Shown here piece by piece: positions 1 through 7,261 of a stretch of 12,901 bases of DNA (positions within the stretch are counted from its first letter, which is position 1; each line of letters begins with the position of its first letter). The notes below the pieces were generated by a model, which saw nothing but the letters and a program-made list of their open reading frames with translations, ran no database searches and was not told where the DNA came from. Made by a program: the position numbers and the translations under genes. Source of the DNA: Ardenticatenales bacterium (lineage in GTDB: Bacteria; Chloroflexota; Anaerolineae; Promineifilales; UBA4811); contig WSZX01000227.1 in the NCBI GenBank assembly GCA_013139935.1, positions 1 to 12,901 on the forward strand, read 5' to 3'.

Positions 1-300
1 GTGGATTTCGTCACCACGCCCGGTTTCCTGACAGGCCCCGGTGCGCGGGAGGCGGCAGGCCTGCCCGCAAACACCGGCCCGATCGCGATCATAAGCACAC
101 TTGCGACCATGGGCTTTGATTCGGATACCTGCCGAATGCAGCTAGAGGCGCTCCACCCTGGAGTGACCCTTGAACAGACATTGAACAACACCGGGTTTGA
201 GTTGCTGATCCCCACCGAGGTCAAGCGCAACGCCCCTCCCACGGCCGAGGAACTGCGCGTCCTGCGCGATGAGATTGATCCAACGGGGTTGTACATCTAG
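1..300 (+). CDS. CoA-transferase beta subunit, C-terminal part (5' truncated)
   Basis: The reading frame is open at the left edge and ends at TAG 298-300. The 99 visible residues resemble the C-terminal end of family I CoA-transferase beta subunits (glutaconate / 3-oxoacid / 3-oxoadipate type). These move CoA between acyl groups as a complex with an alpha subunit. Recognisable features are VTTPGFLTGPGARE near the left edge, then a segment about a 'GP' (NTGPIAIISTLATMGFD), then the tail motif HPGVTLEQTLNNTGFELL, which is typical of the last 50 residues of this family. Beta subunits are usually about 240-270 residues, so roughly 150 residues should lie upstream of the window. The catalytic glutamate is expected in that missing part. 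The GTG at position 1 is probably internal. The exact substrate cannot be told from this fragment. Confidence 0.85.
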   Translation: MDFVTTPGFLTGPGAREAAGLPANTGPIAIISTLATMGFDSDTCRMQLEALHPGVTLEQTLNNTGFELLIPTEVKRNAPPTAEELRVLRDEIDPTGLYI

Positions 301-503
301 AGCTATCGGTTGAGGACCGGCGGATGCGGGTGTTCCGAGCAATTACCAAGTGGCGCAGCAAACGCTCTGACCAGTTGGAGTGGACCGAACGGCGCGCTCT
401 GGAGTGAGAATCACAAACGGGGGCTGGTCGCTGATCATCTGGACTATCTGGTGCCTGGGGGCAGCAGCACACTCGCAACCCAGACGCATAGAGAGGTGAA
501 ACA
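301..503. other. Intergenic gap between CoA-transferase and substrate-binding lipoprotein
   Basis: About 200 bases hold no convincing gene. A short plus-strand open frame starting at 310 runs into the next gene and has no protein-like composition. I see no clear sigma-70 promoter and no hairpin-plus-T-tract terminator. The last 15 bases carry the ribosome binding site of the following gene. Confidence 0.5.
491..497 (+). promoter_or_regulatory. Shine-Dalgarno site of the substrate-binding lipoprotein
   Basis: GAGAGGT lies 6 nt before the ATG at 504 and supports that start. The N-terminus produced by this start is a clean lipoprotein signal peptide. Confidence 0.6.
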
Positions 504-1706
504 ATGCGCAAGATAGGTATCATTGGGCTGCTGATAGCACTACTGCTGGCCGCTTGCGGCGGGGAAGAGGAGCCGACCAAGGGTGACATCACCGTGTTCG
601 TCACCGTCCCCCTGTCCGGCTTTCAGGCCAACGGCGGGCAGACCATAGTGGGTGGAGCCAGACTGGCGGCCCACCACATCAACCGCACTGGCGGCGTCAA
701 TGGCTACCGCGTGGTGATTGAGGCGATTGACGACGAGAGTGATTCAGACGTGGCGGTGGGCGTGGCGGAGCAAATTGCGGCCGAAATCGAAGCCGGTAGA
801 TCCGTACTTGGCGTGGTCGGGCACCTCAATAGCGGCCAGACCATCGCGGCCATGGATATCTACAAGGAGCTTCCCATCAACATTGTCACCCCCACGGCCA
901 GCAATCCATCCCTCACTGCCAGCGGCTATCGGAACTTTTTCCGGGTCAACGCCAACGACGAGGTGCAGGCGCAAGTGGATGCCGAGTTTCTGGTCAACAC
1001 CCTGAGCGCCGGCCGCGTGGCGATCATGCACAATGATGATACGTATGGAATTGACCTGGCCAATCTGATGGCGGCCGAACTGGAGAGGCTGGGTGCTATA
1101 GCGACCCTCAACCTGGAAATCGCCATTGGCCCACCCGACCCGGACCCGGCGGCCGGCGAGGGCCAGCCGCTCTACTATGCCGACGCCGTGCGGCAAGCCG
1201 TCGCTACCGGACCGGACGCCATCTTCTACGCCGGCTATGAGATCGAATGTCCCTACCTGCGCTATGACCTGGCACAACTTGGGGCACAGGACATACCCTT
1301 CCTGGCTTCCGACGGTTGTTTTCTCTCAGCCGCCATTGAATCCGACGATTCTCTCCACGCGGCCGACTTTGCGTCCGCCGCGGAAGGAATGTACGTCAGC
1401 GGATTTGGCCCCGAACCTCGCGCGACAGTGGGCGAGCAGTGGATCTGGGATTACCAGCAGGTCGACTACCGCAACCCGGACACCTACAGCATCAACGGGT
1501 ACCTCGCTACGCGGGTCCTGGCGGAGGCAGCCCGCGAGGCCAAGAGCCTGGAACAGAGCGCAGTGGCCAATGCCATGCGCGGCTTGAAATACGAGTCCAT
1601 CATTGGTCTAATCCAGTACCAGAACAACGGCGATTTGGCCAATCCTACCATTTACGTCTTTCGCGTGCGCGATGGGACGTTTGTCCAGGTGTTCCCAACG
1701 GACTGA
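504..1706 (+). CDS. ABC-type branched-chain amino acid-like substrate-binding lipoprotein
   Basis: This 400-residue protein begins with a lipoprotein signal peptide: basic n-region MRK, hydrophobic core, lipobox LAAC with Cys18. It should be processed, lipidated and displayed on the outer face of the cytoplasmic membrane. The mature part from about residue 28 is a periplasmic-binding-protein type I fold (Peripla_BP_6, LivJ/LivK-like). It opens with ITVFVTVPLSGFQANGGQ and GARLAAHHINRTGGVNGY, which match the first strand, ligand loop and first helix of that family. Later it has VVGHLNSGQT and NIVTPTASNP, the region that contacts the ligand's amino-acid moiety, then VAIMHNDDTYGIDLA, the start of the second lobe. 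Family members deliver branched-chain amino acids, amides, short-chain amides or urea to an ABC permease. No permease or ATPase gene is visible here, so the partner transporter is encoded elsewhere or just outside. The ligand is unknown. The metallophosphoesterase gene starts 8 nt after its stop, suggesting a shared transcript. Confidence 0.88.
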   Translation: MRKIGIIGLLIALLLAACGGEEEPTKGDITVFVTVPLSGFQANGGQTIVGGARLAAHHINRTGGVNGYRVVIEAIDDESDSDVAVGVAEQIAAEIEAGRSVLGVVGHLNSGQTIAAMDIYKELPINIVTPTASNPSLTASGYRNFFRVNANDEVQAQVDAEFLVNTLSAGRVAIMHNDDTYGIDLANLMAAELERLGAIATLNLEIAIGPPDPDPAAGEGQPLYYADAVRQAVATGPDAIFYAGYEIECPYLRYDLAQLGAQDIPFLASDGCFLSAAIESDDSLHAADFASAAEGMYVSGFGPEPRATVGEQWIWDYQQVDYRNPDTYSINGYLATRVLAEAAREAKSLEQSAVANAMRGLKYESIIGLIQYQNNGDLANPTIYVFRVRDGTFVQVFPTD

Positions 1707-1714
1707 TCCATAGA

Positions 1715-2614
1715 GTGCGAGCAACCCGGCACTCCCGTCGACGTTTCCTCAGACTCATGGCGGCCGCCGGCGCCCAACTGGTGGTGGTTGCCGGTGGCGG
1801 CCTTGCATACGCCTGGCAAGTCGAGCCTGACTGGCTGAGAGTGGAACAGCTCGATATCCCCATAGCTGGCTTACCGATCCGGCTGGAGGGTGTGCGCATC
1901 GCCCAGATCAGCGATCTGCATGCTGGCCCGGATCTTCCGCCGGAGAGGCTGAACAGCGCCATGCAAGCCATCGCCGCCATGGAACCCGATCTACTGGTCA
2001 TCACCGGCGATTGGGTCACCTACGATGCGGATGATGCCTTCCCGGCCGCAGAGGTGGTTGCCCACTGCTCTCCTCCTGGCGGAACCTATTCCATCCTGGG
2101 AAATCACGATCACTGGACTCACGCCGAAAGAGTGGCGGAGGCCATCCAATCGGCCGGCCACATGCTGCTGCGCAACAGCCATACTCCCATCTCATTTGAT
2201 GAAGAGACCCTCTGGCTGGCGGGACTGGACGACATCTGGGAGCAACAGCAGGATCTGGATGCCGCGCTGGCCGGAATCCCTGACAGCGCGCCGATCGTGT
2301 TGCTGGTACACGAACCCGATTATGCAGACACTGTCGCCGCCGACGGCCGGGTGGCGCTGCAGCTCTCCGGTCATAGTCACGGCGGGCAGGTCCGTCTTCC
2401 CGCACTTGGCTCTCCGGTCGCTCCTCACCTGGGCAACAAGTACATCAGCGGGCTATACTGGGTGAGGAACAGAATGTGGGTGTACACGAATCGGGGATTG
2501 GGCACGATTCCCCCCACCGTTCGTTTCAACTGCCGCCCCGAGATCACGCTCATCACGCTGAGATCAGCGCCGCCACGGACCGGGGAACCCGATCCTCCGA
2601 CTCGCCGCATATAG
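1715..2614 (+). CDS. Tat-exported metallophosphoesterase (YkuE/YaeI-like)
   Basis: I chose the GTG at 1715, giving 299 residues, because it lies 8 nt after the preceding stop and keeps a twin-arginine signal: S-R-R-R-F-L-R at residues 7-13 followed by a hydrophobic segment (about 15-33). An ATG at 1757 would remove that signal. The Shine-Dalgarno site is weak, so translation may depend on the upstream gene. The calcineurin-like fold shows all metal-binding blocks in order: SDLHAG (66-71), GDW (98-100), GNHDH (129-133), VHEPD (198-202) and GHSHGG (219-224). Members with this layout are membrane-associated or exported phosphodiesterases; some, such as YaeI and LpxG types, act on lipid pyrophosphates such as UDP-diacylglucosamine. 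The substrate here is not determined. The C-terminal tail after about residue 275 looks unstructured and proline-rich. Confidence 0.85.
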   Translation: MRATRHSRRRFLRLMAAAGAQLVVVAGGGLAYAWQVEPDWLRVEQLDIPIAGLPIRLEGVRIAQISDLHAGPDLPPERLNSAMQAIAAMEPDLLVITGDWVTYDADDAFPAAEVVAHCSPPGGTYSILGNHDHWTHAERVAEAIQSAGHMLLRNSHTPISFDEETLWLAGLDDIWEQQQDLDAALAGIPDSAPIVLLVHEPDYADTVAADGRVALQLSGHSHGGQVRLPALGSPVAPHLGNKYISGLYWVRNRMWVYTNRGLGTIPPTVRFNCRPEITLITLRSAPPRTGEPDPPTRRI

Positions 2615-2631
2615 CACCGCCACCCACTTGT

Positions 2632-2640
2632 TGCTATACT
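2632..2640 (+). promoter_or_regulatory. Extended -10 promoter giving a leaderless mRNA for the DNA methyltransferase
   Basis: TGC-TATACT is an extended -10 element (TGn plus a 5/6 match to TATAAT). No good -35 sits 17 bp upstream, as expected for extended -10 promoters. The -10 ends at 2640 and the methyltransferase ATG is at 2647, so transcription should begin at or within a base or two of the start codon. There is no Shine-Dalgarno sequence in between, which agrees with leaderless translation. Confidence 0.55.
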
Positions 2641-2646
2641 CTTTGA

Positions 2647-3480
2647 ATGTCGAAACCCAGAGCCAATTCACTCAGCGGAAGCGAATGGCTGCGCCACTCT
2701 ATCAGCGTGTGGGATGACATCCGCAAGACACCAGAAGAGGCCAGGCTGGCTCACCCGGCGCTTTTCCCGGCCATGCTGGTCGATCGGTTGCTCCAGTGCT
2801 TTATCATGGAAAGCGACCGGATTGTGCTGGACCCCTTTGCTGGCAGCGGTTCCGCATTATTGGCAGCCTGCGGCCGCGGGTTGGACGCCATCGGGCTTGA
2901 CGTGTCGCCTGACTACATCGACCTCGCCCGCCGCCGGCTGGCGGAGCAGGGGTACCGGGAAGGCAAGTTGGTTGACGGCCGGCTGGCTGCTTCCGGCTTT
3001 GGTCTGGCCCAGGTAGATGCGTGCGAGTTGGGAAGGTACTTGGCGCCGGAGAGCATAGATTTCTGCGCCACTTCTCCGCCTTACTGGAACATCCTTCGCC
3101 GGCGGCGCACGGCCGATGGAAGAGAGCGGCGACACTATGGGGAGGAAAAGGCTAACCTGGGCATCATTGACGCATACGACGACTTTGTGGCCGCCTTGCG
3201 GCACGTCTTTGCCGGAGTATGGACCGTGCTCCGGCCGGGTGGCTATTGCTGCACAGTGGTGATGGACCTGCGCAAAGGGCCTCGCTTCTACCCGCTGCAC
3301 CAGGATCTGGCCGAGTTAATGCAAGAGTTGGGTTTCATCTACGACGACCTGATTATCTGGGATCGGCGCGCCGAGTACAACAATCTACGCCCGCTTGGCT
3401 ATCCCTACCGATTCCGCATCAACAAAGTACACGAATTCATCCTGGTTTTTGTCAAGCCGACGAGAGGAGAGGGTGGATAA
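2647..3480 (+). CDS. Solitary DNA methyltransferase, N4-cytosine/N6-adenine type, permuted motif order
   Basis: This 277-residue protein has the amino-methyltransferase motifs. A motif X-like segment HPALFPAMLVDRLL (36-49) comes first, then motif I DPFAGSG (62-68) for S-adenosylmethionine, then acidic motif II GLDVSPDY (83-90), then catalytic motif IV SPPYW (143-147). SPPY is commonest in N4-cytosine enzymes, although some N6-adenine enzymes have it. In the usual beta-class (N6_N4_Mtase, PF01555) arrangement SPPY lies near the N-terminus and FAGSG near the C-terminus. Here the order is X-I-II-IV, as if circularly permuted. The region after motif IV (about 150-190, with many Arg and a HYGEEKANLG segment) may be the target-recognition part. 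No restriction endonuclease gene is adjacent, so this looks like an orphan, possibly regulatory or protective, methylase. Modification of RNA rather than DNA cannot be excluded. Confidence 0.8.
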   Translation: MSKPRANSLSGSEWLRHSISVWDDIRKTPEEARLAHPALFPAMLVDRLLQCFIMESDRIVLDPFAGSGSALLAACGRGLDAIGLDVSPDYIDLARRRLAEQGYREGKLVDGRLAASGFGLAQVDACELGRYLAPESIDFCATSPPYWNILRRRRTADGRERRHYGEEKANLGIIDAYDDFVAALRHVFAGVWTVLRPGGYCCTVVMDLRKGPRFYPLHQDLAELMQELGFIYDDLIIWDRRAEYNNLRPLGYPYRFRINKVHEFILVFVKPTRGEGG

Positions 3481-3536
3481 CATCCAGGGAGTAAAACGCT
3501 CTCGCCGAACTCGCGCTGCGAAAGGTAGAACCGGGA

Positions 3537-3565
3537 GGTGGTAGGGAGCAGTGCTCCCTGCCACC
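3537..3565. repeat. Long hairpin downstream of the DNA methyltransferase
   Basis: The arms GGTGGTAGGGAGCA and TGCTCCCTGCCACC pair over 13 positions in RNA, counting one G-U wobble, around a minimal loop. The hairpin lies 56 nt after the methyltransferase stop. It could stabilise the 3' end or stop transcription, but there is no T-tract after it, so it is not a classical intrinsic terminator. Confidence 0.6.
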
Positions 3566-3632
3566 CGCAAGATATCCACTCACGCGGCGCTCAGTTTGAT
3601 CTGGCAGCGCGTTTTCCCACACTCTGCAAGTG

Positions 3633-3695
3633 GAGGGTAAGGAAAAAGGGCCGGCCGCGCGGGGAGAGAGATGTAGGGGTGGGGTTGGGGCGCGA
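3633..3695 (+). repeat. Degenerate copy of the GAGGGTGT repeat family (left half)
   Basis: GAGGGT, GGAAAAAGGG, a GC-rich block, GGGGAGAGAGA and AGGGGTGGGGTTGGGG follow the same order as the left half of the intact elements at 7262 and 8917. The right half with the TTTTTCTACACCCTC end is missing and no flanking duplication is seen, so this is a relic. It shares a 20-bp identical stretch (3664-3683) with the inverse complement of 8030-8049. Confidence 0.5.
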
Positions 3696-3778
3696 CACAA
3701 GGCGGCGGGAGACCTCGTCAACTGAAAGCCGCATCAGTGATCCTCGATCGAACGCGGTACTAGCAGCGGCTGGGAACC

Positions 3779-4666
3779 ATGGAGCGCAATAGGCTCATCG
3801 CCACTTCCAAGGCTTCGTTCTCAGTTGTTGTTTGGGGAGCATCGTTTATTGCCACCAAGGTAGCGTTGCGGGAGGTATCGCCAGCAACGGTAGTCTGGCT
3901 GCGTTTCGCCATTGGTGTCGCTGTCTTGGGCGCAGTGGTCATAGCCCGCAAGCAGTTCTCCCTCCCTCACGGCCGCGAGCTAGGCCATCTGATTCTGCTC
4001 GGTTTCGTCGGGATCAGTTTCCACCAGTGGTTACAATCCACCGGGCTGGTCACGGCGCAGGCCTCTACAACGGCCTGGATTGTGGCTACCACCCCCATCT
4101 TTATTGCTCTACTGGGGTGGTTGGTCCTGAAAGAGGAACTGGGCTGGGCAAGTGTTGCCGGGATCGCCCTCGCCGCCGCGGGTGTGCTGCTGGTCGTCTC
4201 CAAGGGCGATCTGACCTCGTTGGCTGGGGGCAGGTTCGGCTCTCCAGGCGACATCCTCATCCTGATCAGCGCGCCCAATTGGGCTATCTTTTCGGTGCTC
4301 TCGCGGCGTGGCCTGCAGCAAAACTCGGCCGCCCGGATGATGTTCTACGTGATGGGCATCGGGTGGTTCTTCACGTCGATCCATTTCTTCCTCGGACCGG
4401 GCATTGGTGAGATCGGGCAGCTCACCTCCACCGGTTGGCTGGGAGTGTGGTTCCTGGGTCTTTTCTGTTCCGGGTTGGCCTACATCTTTTGGTATGATGC
4501 CCTGCAGATCATCCCAGCCTCCCAGGTGGGCGTGCTGCTGTACCTGGAGCCTGTGGTCGCGGTGGTGGTCGCGGCCGCGCTACTGGGTGAGCCCGTGCTT
4601 TGCGGATCTCTGCTTGGCGGAGGTCTGATCTTGTTGGGCGTATGGGTAGTGACCCGGTCAGCTTGA
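3779..4666 (+). CDS. DMT-superfamily transporter, EamA type
   Basis: This 295-residue, very hydrophobic protein has the two-repeat EamA architecture (about residues 9-142 and 158-290), with roughly ten membrane segments. Diagnostic parts are the first helix SVVVWGASFIATKVALREVSPATVVWLRF, the end-of-repeat motif TPIFIALLGWLVLKEEL, and the second-repeat equivalent YLEPVVAVVVAAALLGEP. In this family the Pro in each of these helices and the Glu ending each repeat are conserved. EamA proteins export metabolites or amino acids (RhaT, YdcZ, RarD and relatives) across the inner membrane. The substrate cannot be predicted from sequence. The ATG at 3779 has only a weak GGGA upstream. It is a single-gene unit between intergenic gaps. 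Confidence 0.88.
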   Translation: MERNRLIATSKASFSVVVWGASFIATKVALREVSPATVVWLRFAIGVAVLGAVVIARKQFSLPHGRELGHLILLGFVGISFHQWLQSTGLVTAQASTTAWIVATTPIFIALLGWLVLKEELGWASVAGIALAAAGVLLVVSKGDLTSLAGGRFGSPGDILILISAPNWAIFSVLSRRGLQQNSAARMMFYVMGIGWFFTSIHFFLGPGIGEIGQLTSTGWLGVWFLGLFCSGLAYIFWYDALQIIPASQVGVLLYLEPVVAVVVAAALLGEPVLCGSLLGGGLILLGVWVVTRSA

Positions 4667-4721
4667 GATCCGCGCAATCCGGCCGCGGGCTCGTATCCAC
4701 CCAACACCGCACGGGCCCAAC

Positions 4722-4750
4722 TTGCCAGGCATGGACAAGAGGTTTATACT
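4722..4750 (+). promoter_or_regulatory. Sigma-70-type promoter for the metallopeptidase lipoprotein
   Basis: TTGCCA (4722-4727), a 17-bp spacer and TATACT (4745-4750) match the housekeeping consensus well. The predicted start is near 4757, which gives a leader of about 19 nt before the ATG at 4776. Confidence 0.7.
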
Positions 4751-4775
4751 CCCGCCTGGCACGAGAGACTAGCCG

Positions 4776-6752
4776 ATGAATGTAAGATACACCTACCTGC
4801 TGGGCGTTGCCGGTGCACTGGCCCTGTTGAGCGCCTGCTCCTTTGATCTGGAGCGACTGTCCAATTCGGCAGGGACCCCCGTGACCACCCCCATCGTTGC
4901 CACCGGGTCCCTCCAGTCCTCAGCGCACGATACGTTGAGCATGCTGGAGAAGACAGAGGTACCCCAACGCGATCTGATTGCCTTGGCCCAGCGCCTGCTA
5001 CAGATGGGTGAGATCCCTGTGATAGCACGGACAACTCCTTACGCCTATGGGCTGGGAGATGAGGAGTCCTTTTGGATTGCCGATACCGATGCTAACTTGC
5101 GTCATCGGATCAAGGCCGTCTTGCAGCACATTACTCCCCACCTGTTCGTCTGGGTGGAAAAGGGAGCCCAAGTTGACCTGGATGCGCTGCGCTCCTCGGC
5201 CGACCTCTTTGAAGAGCGTACCTATGCCACCACGCGCCGCTATTTCGGGAGCGAGTGGAGCCCAGGGGTAGATAGCGATGTGCACCTCAATATCCTTCAT
5301 GCTCACGGGTTGGGCGACACGGTGGCAGGCTACTATTCCAGCTCTGACGAGTTCTCGCGTTTGGCACACGAATTCTCCAATGAACGAGAGATGTTCTATG
5401 TCAACCTCGATACCGTCACGATTGGAGGTGCGTTCTACGATGGTTTGTTGGCCCACGAGTTCCAGCACATGATCCACTGGCACGCGGATCGGAATGAAGA
5501 GCTGTGGATCAATGAAGGACTCTCCAAACTGGCGGAACACCTCAACGGCTTTGGCTCGGGTTCCGACGCGATTGCGTTCCTGGCCCAACCTGACGTACAA
5601 CTCAACGACTTTAGCTACGGCGACTCGACTGGCAGCGCCCACTATGGGTCCGCGTTTCTGTTCGCCCTCTATTTCCTGGAGCGCTTTGGCGAGGAGACTA
5701 CCCAGGCGTTGGTGGCGCACCCCGCTGGCGGCATCGCCGGTATCGACGCCGTCTTGAGCCAGTTGAATGATAGTTGTGTCGGGCAATGCCGGGCAACGCC
5801 GAACTTAAAATCCGTCTTCTCCGACTGGGCGGCCGCGCTCTACGTCGATGAGCCGGACCTGGGCGACGGCCGCTATGGCTTCCAATCACTGAGCCTCGGT
5901 CGCCCGACGCTGTCGGCTGACCTCTCCAACTATCCGGTCGCGTACCACGGATCGACTGTGCACCAATTCGCGAGCGACTATCTCCGCCTGACCGGCACCA
6001 GCCCGGTGACGATGATTTTCACCGGCACTCGCCAAGTGCGGGTGGTGAGCACCGACCCTCACAGCGGCGCCTTTCACTGGTGGTCCAACAGAGGGGACTC
6101 CACCAACACCACCCTCACGCGTACCTTTGACTGCACCGGATTGGACACGATCACGTTGGACTATTGGCTGTGGTACGACATTGAAGAGGACTGGGACTAT
6201 GCCTACCTGGAAATCTCTACTGACAGCGGCCGGACGTGGGATACTATCCAGACCCCTCATACCACCAATACCGATCCGTCCGGCAACAACTATGGGCACG
6301 GATACACGGGAACCAGCGGGGGCGACAGCGAGCCGCAGTGGATTCGCGAACAGGTAGAATTGAGCACCTATTCCGGGCAACGACTCCTCGTCCGGTTTGA
6401 ATACGTAACCGACGGGGCCATCAGCGAGAGCGGGCTGGTACTGGACGATTTCTCCATACCCGAACTAGAGTACGAGGAGGATTTTGAGGATGACGATCCG
6501 GCCTGGGAGGCAGCCGGGTTTGTTCGCAACAGCAACGTGTTGCCCCAGCGCTTTGTCATTCAGCTTGTCGAACTGGGTGCAAAACCCCGTGTTCGCCGAC
6601 TGCCGCTGAATGCGCAAGGGCGCGCACGCTGGAACATCCCGCTAGACCATGATACAAATGAGATCGTACTGATCATCTCCGCGGTGACGCCCGTCACATC
6701 TGAGCCCGCTTCCTATGCCTACCGCGTGACAAGAGGCCACCCTGATGACTAG
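4776..6752 (+). CDS. Secreted zinc-metallopeptidase lipoprotein with immune-inhibitor-A-like C-terminal domain
   Basis: The 658-residue product starts with a lipoprotein signal (lipobox LSAC, Cys21), so it should be anchored outside the cytoplasmic membrane. The catalytic zinc signature is HEFQH at 227-231, with more His at 234 and 236, followed by WINEGLSKLAEHL where Glu247 is the likely third ligand (HExxH...NEG-S, gluzincin style). This pattern recalls M30 hyicolysin and related uncharacterised peptidases more than the M6 HEFGHxLGLxH pattern. Residues about 430-565 form a beta-rich region with FHWWSNRGDS, LDYWLWYDIEEDWDYAYLEISTD (acidic, probably calcium-binding) and a closing DDFSIPEL. 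This matches the MAM-like domain seen in immune inhibitor A peptidases. About 90 residues follow as a C-terminal beta domain. The gene overlaps the next by 8 nt. Activity is inferred; substrates are unknown. Confidence 0.8.
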   Translation: MNVRYTYLLGVAGALALLSACSFDLERLSNSAGTPVTTPIVATGSLQSSAHDTLSMLEKTEVPQRDLIALAQRLLQMGEIPVIARTTPYAYGLGDEESFWIADTDANLRHRIKAVLQHITPHLFVWVEKGAQVDLDALRSSADLFEERTYATTRRYFGSEWSPGVDSDVHLNILHAHGLGDTVAGYYSSSDEFSRLAHEFSNEREMFYVNLDTVTIGGAFYDGLLAHEFQHMIHWHADRNEELWINEGLSKLAEHLNGFGSGSDAIAFLAQPDVQLNDFSYGDSTGSAHYGSAFLFALYFLERFGEETTQALVAHPAGGIAGIDAVLSQLNDSCVGQCRATPNLKSVFSDWAAALYVDEPDLGDGRYGFQSLSLGRPTLSADLSNYPVAYHGSTVHQFASDYLRLTGTSPVTMIFTGTRQVRVVSTDPHSGAFHWWSNRGDSTNTTLTRTFDCTGLDTITLDYWLWYDIEEDWDYAYLEISTDSGRTWDTIQTPHTTNTDPSGNNYGHGYTGTSGGDSEPQWIREQVELSTYSGQRLLVRFEYVTDGAISESGLVLDDFSIPELEYEEDFEDDDPAWEAAGFVRNSNVLPQRFVIQLVELGAKPRVRRLPLNAQGRARWNIPLDHDTNEIVLIISAVTPVTSEPASYAYRVTRGHPDD

Positions 6753-6957
6753 GCGCACAATGTTGGCGCTGATCGGCTGTGCCCTGTTGATCCTATGCTG
6801 CCTGCTGGTGATGGCGGTCGCAACCTTTCTGATTGCGACAGGGTGGCTCGACAGCCTGAACTGGCACCTGTTTGGCCCGTCTGTCGAGTCGGCCGGCACA
6901 GGGGACAACAACCAACGCTGTGGCGCCGTAGAAGCGCAGGCGACCAGCCGGTCCTAA
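6745..6957 (+). CDS. Small membrane protein of unknown function, coupled to the metallopeptidase
   Basis: This 70-residue frame begins at an ATG overlapping the preceding stop (ATGACTAG), with AAGAGG 8 nt upstream as a ribosome binding site inside the peptidase gene. It is MTRR followed by about 28 hydrophobic residues (roughly 7-34), then a short hydrophilic tail. It could be a single-span membrane protein with its C-terminus outside. The sequence LIGC at 9-12 resembles a lipobox but lies very early for one. It matches no family that I recognise. The overlap and Shine-Dalgarno site favour a real, translationally coupled gene, possibly a partner or anchor of the peptidase; that role is a guess. 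Its stop is only 2 nt from the stop of the convergent YtxH gene. Confidence 0.55.
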   Translation: MTRRTMLALIGCALLILCCLLVMAVATFLIATGWLDSLNWHLFGPSVESAGTGDNNQRCGAVEAQATSRS

Positions 6958-6959
6958 AG

Positions 6960-7175
6960 CTATGCCGATCCCTCTTTCATGCGCTCGAATTCGGCACGCA
7001 GCCGCTTTTCCTGTTCAGCCACGGACGCTTCGATATCAGCTTTGAGCTTGTCAAAGCGAACCGCAAGCTCCTCCTGCATGCTCTTGCCTGACATGGGAGC
7101 CAACAGCAGGGCAATCGCACCTCCTACGATCGCTCCACACAGTATGCCTGTCATGAAAGCAAAGAACTTGCGCAT
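6960..7175 (-). CDS. YtxH domain-containing small membrane protein
   Basis: The 71-residue product starts at the ATG complementary to 7175-7173, just after GGGAGG (7180-7185) with 4 nt spacing. The longer open frame reaching 7436 runs through a repeat and is not coding. The N-terminal 30 residues, MRKFFAFMTGILCGAIVGG then AIALLLAPMSGK, have the glycine-rich membrane helix and the LLAPMSG-K turn that define YtxH proteins. The rest is a charged, coiled-coil-like helix (EELAVRFDKLKADIEASVAEQEKRLRAEFERM). YtxH proteins are small membrane proteins, stress-linked in Bacillus, with no defined biochemical role. The gene has its own promoter (7230-7258) and converges on the metallopeptidase unit. Confidence 0.8.
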   Translation of the reverse strand: MRKFFAFMTGILCGAIVGGAIALLLAPMSGKSMQEELAVRFDKLKADIEASVAEQEKRLRAEFERMKEGSA

Positions 7176-7229
7176 GGTACCTCCCTTGATAATAGGCACA
7201 CGAATGAGATCAACTGGCAAACCATGACG

Positions 7230-7258
7230 ATTATAGCCCAGAAGGCACAAATCGTAAA
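7230..7258 (-). promoter_or_regulatory. Sigma-70-type promoter for the YtxH gene, abutting a mobile element
   Basis: On the minus strand TTTACG (7258-7253), a 17-bp spacer and a perfect TATAAT (7235-7230) precede the gene, with a predicted start near 7223. The first three bases of the -35 lie inside the 6-bp duplication AAAACG (7256-7261) created by the element at 7262-7412. The -35 is therefore intact but everything upstream is element sequence. Confidence 0.7.
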
Positions 7259-7261
7259 ACG

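Larger units (their letters stand above)
3481..3778. other. 298-bp intergenic region with hairpin and degenerate repeat
   Basis: No convincing gene is present. It holds a near-perfect hairpin (3537-3565), an 8-bp inverted pair CGCGCTGC / GCAGCGCG (3512-3519 and 3604-3611) that encloses that hairpin, and a G-rich fragment related to the dispersed repeat family (3633-3695). No obvious promoter for the downstream transporter was found. Confidence 0.55.

Noticed and set aside
310..516. 68-residue plus-strand open frame
   Set aside because: No ribosome binding site, no recognisable composition, and it overlaps the start of a clear gene.
1439..1714. Longer N-terminus for the metallophosphoesterase
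   Set aside because: It would overlap the substrate-binding protein gene by about 270 nt in another frame; the GTG at 1715 gives a proper twin-arginine signal.
3537..3565. Intrinsic transcription terminator
   Set aside because: The hairpin is strong but no T-tract follows it on either strand.
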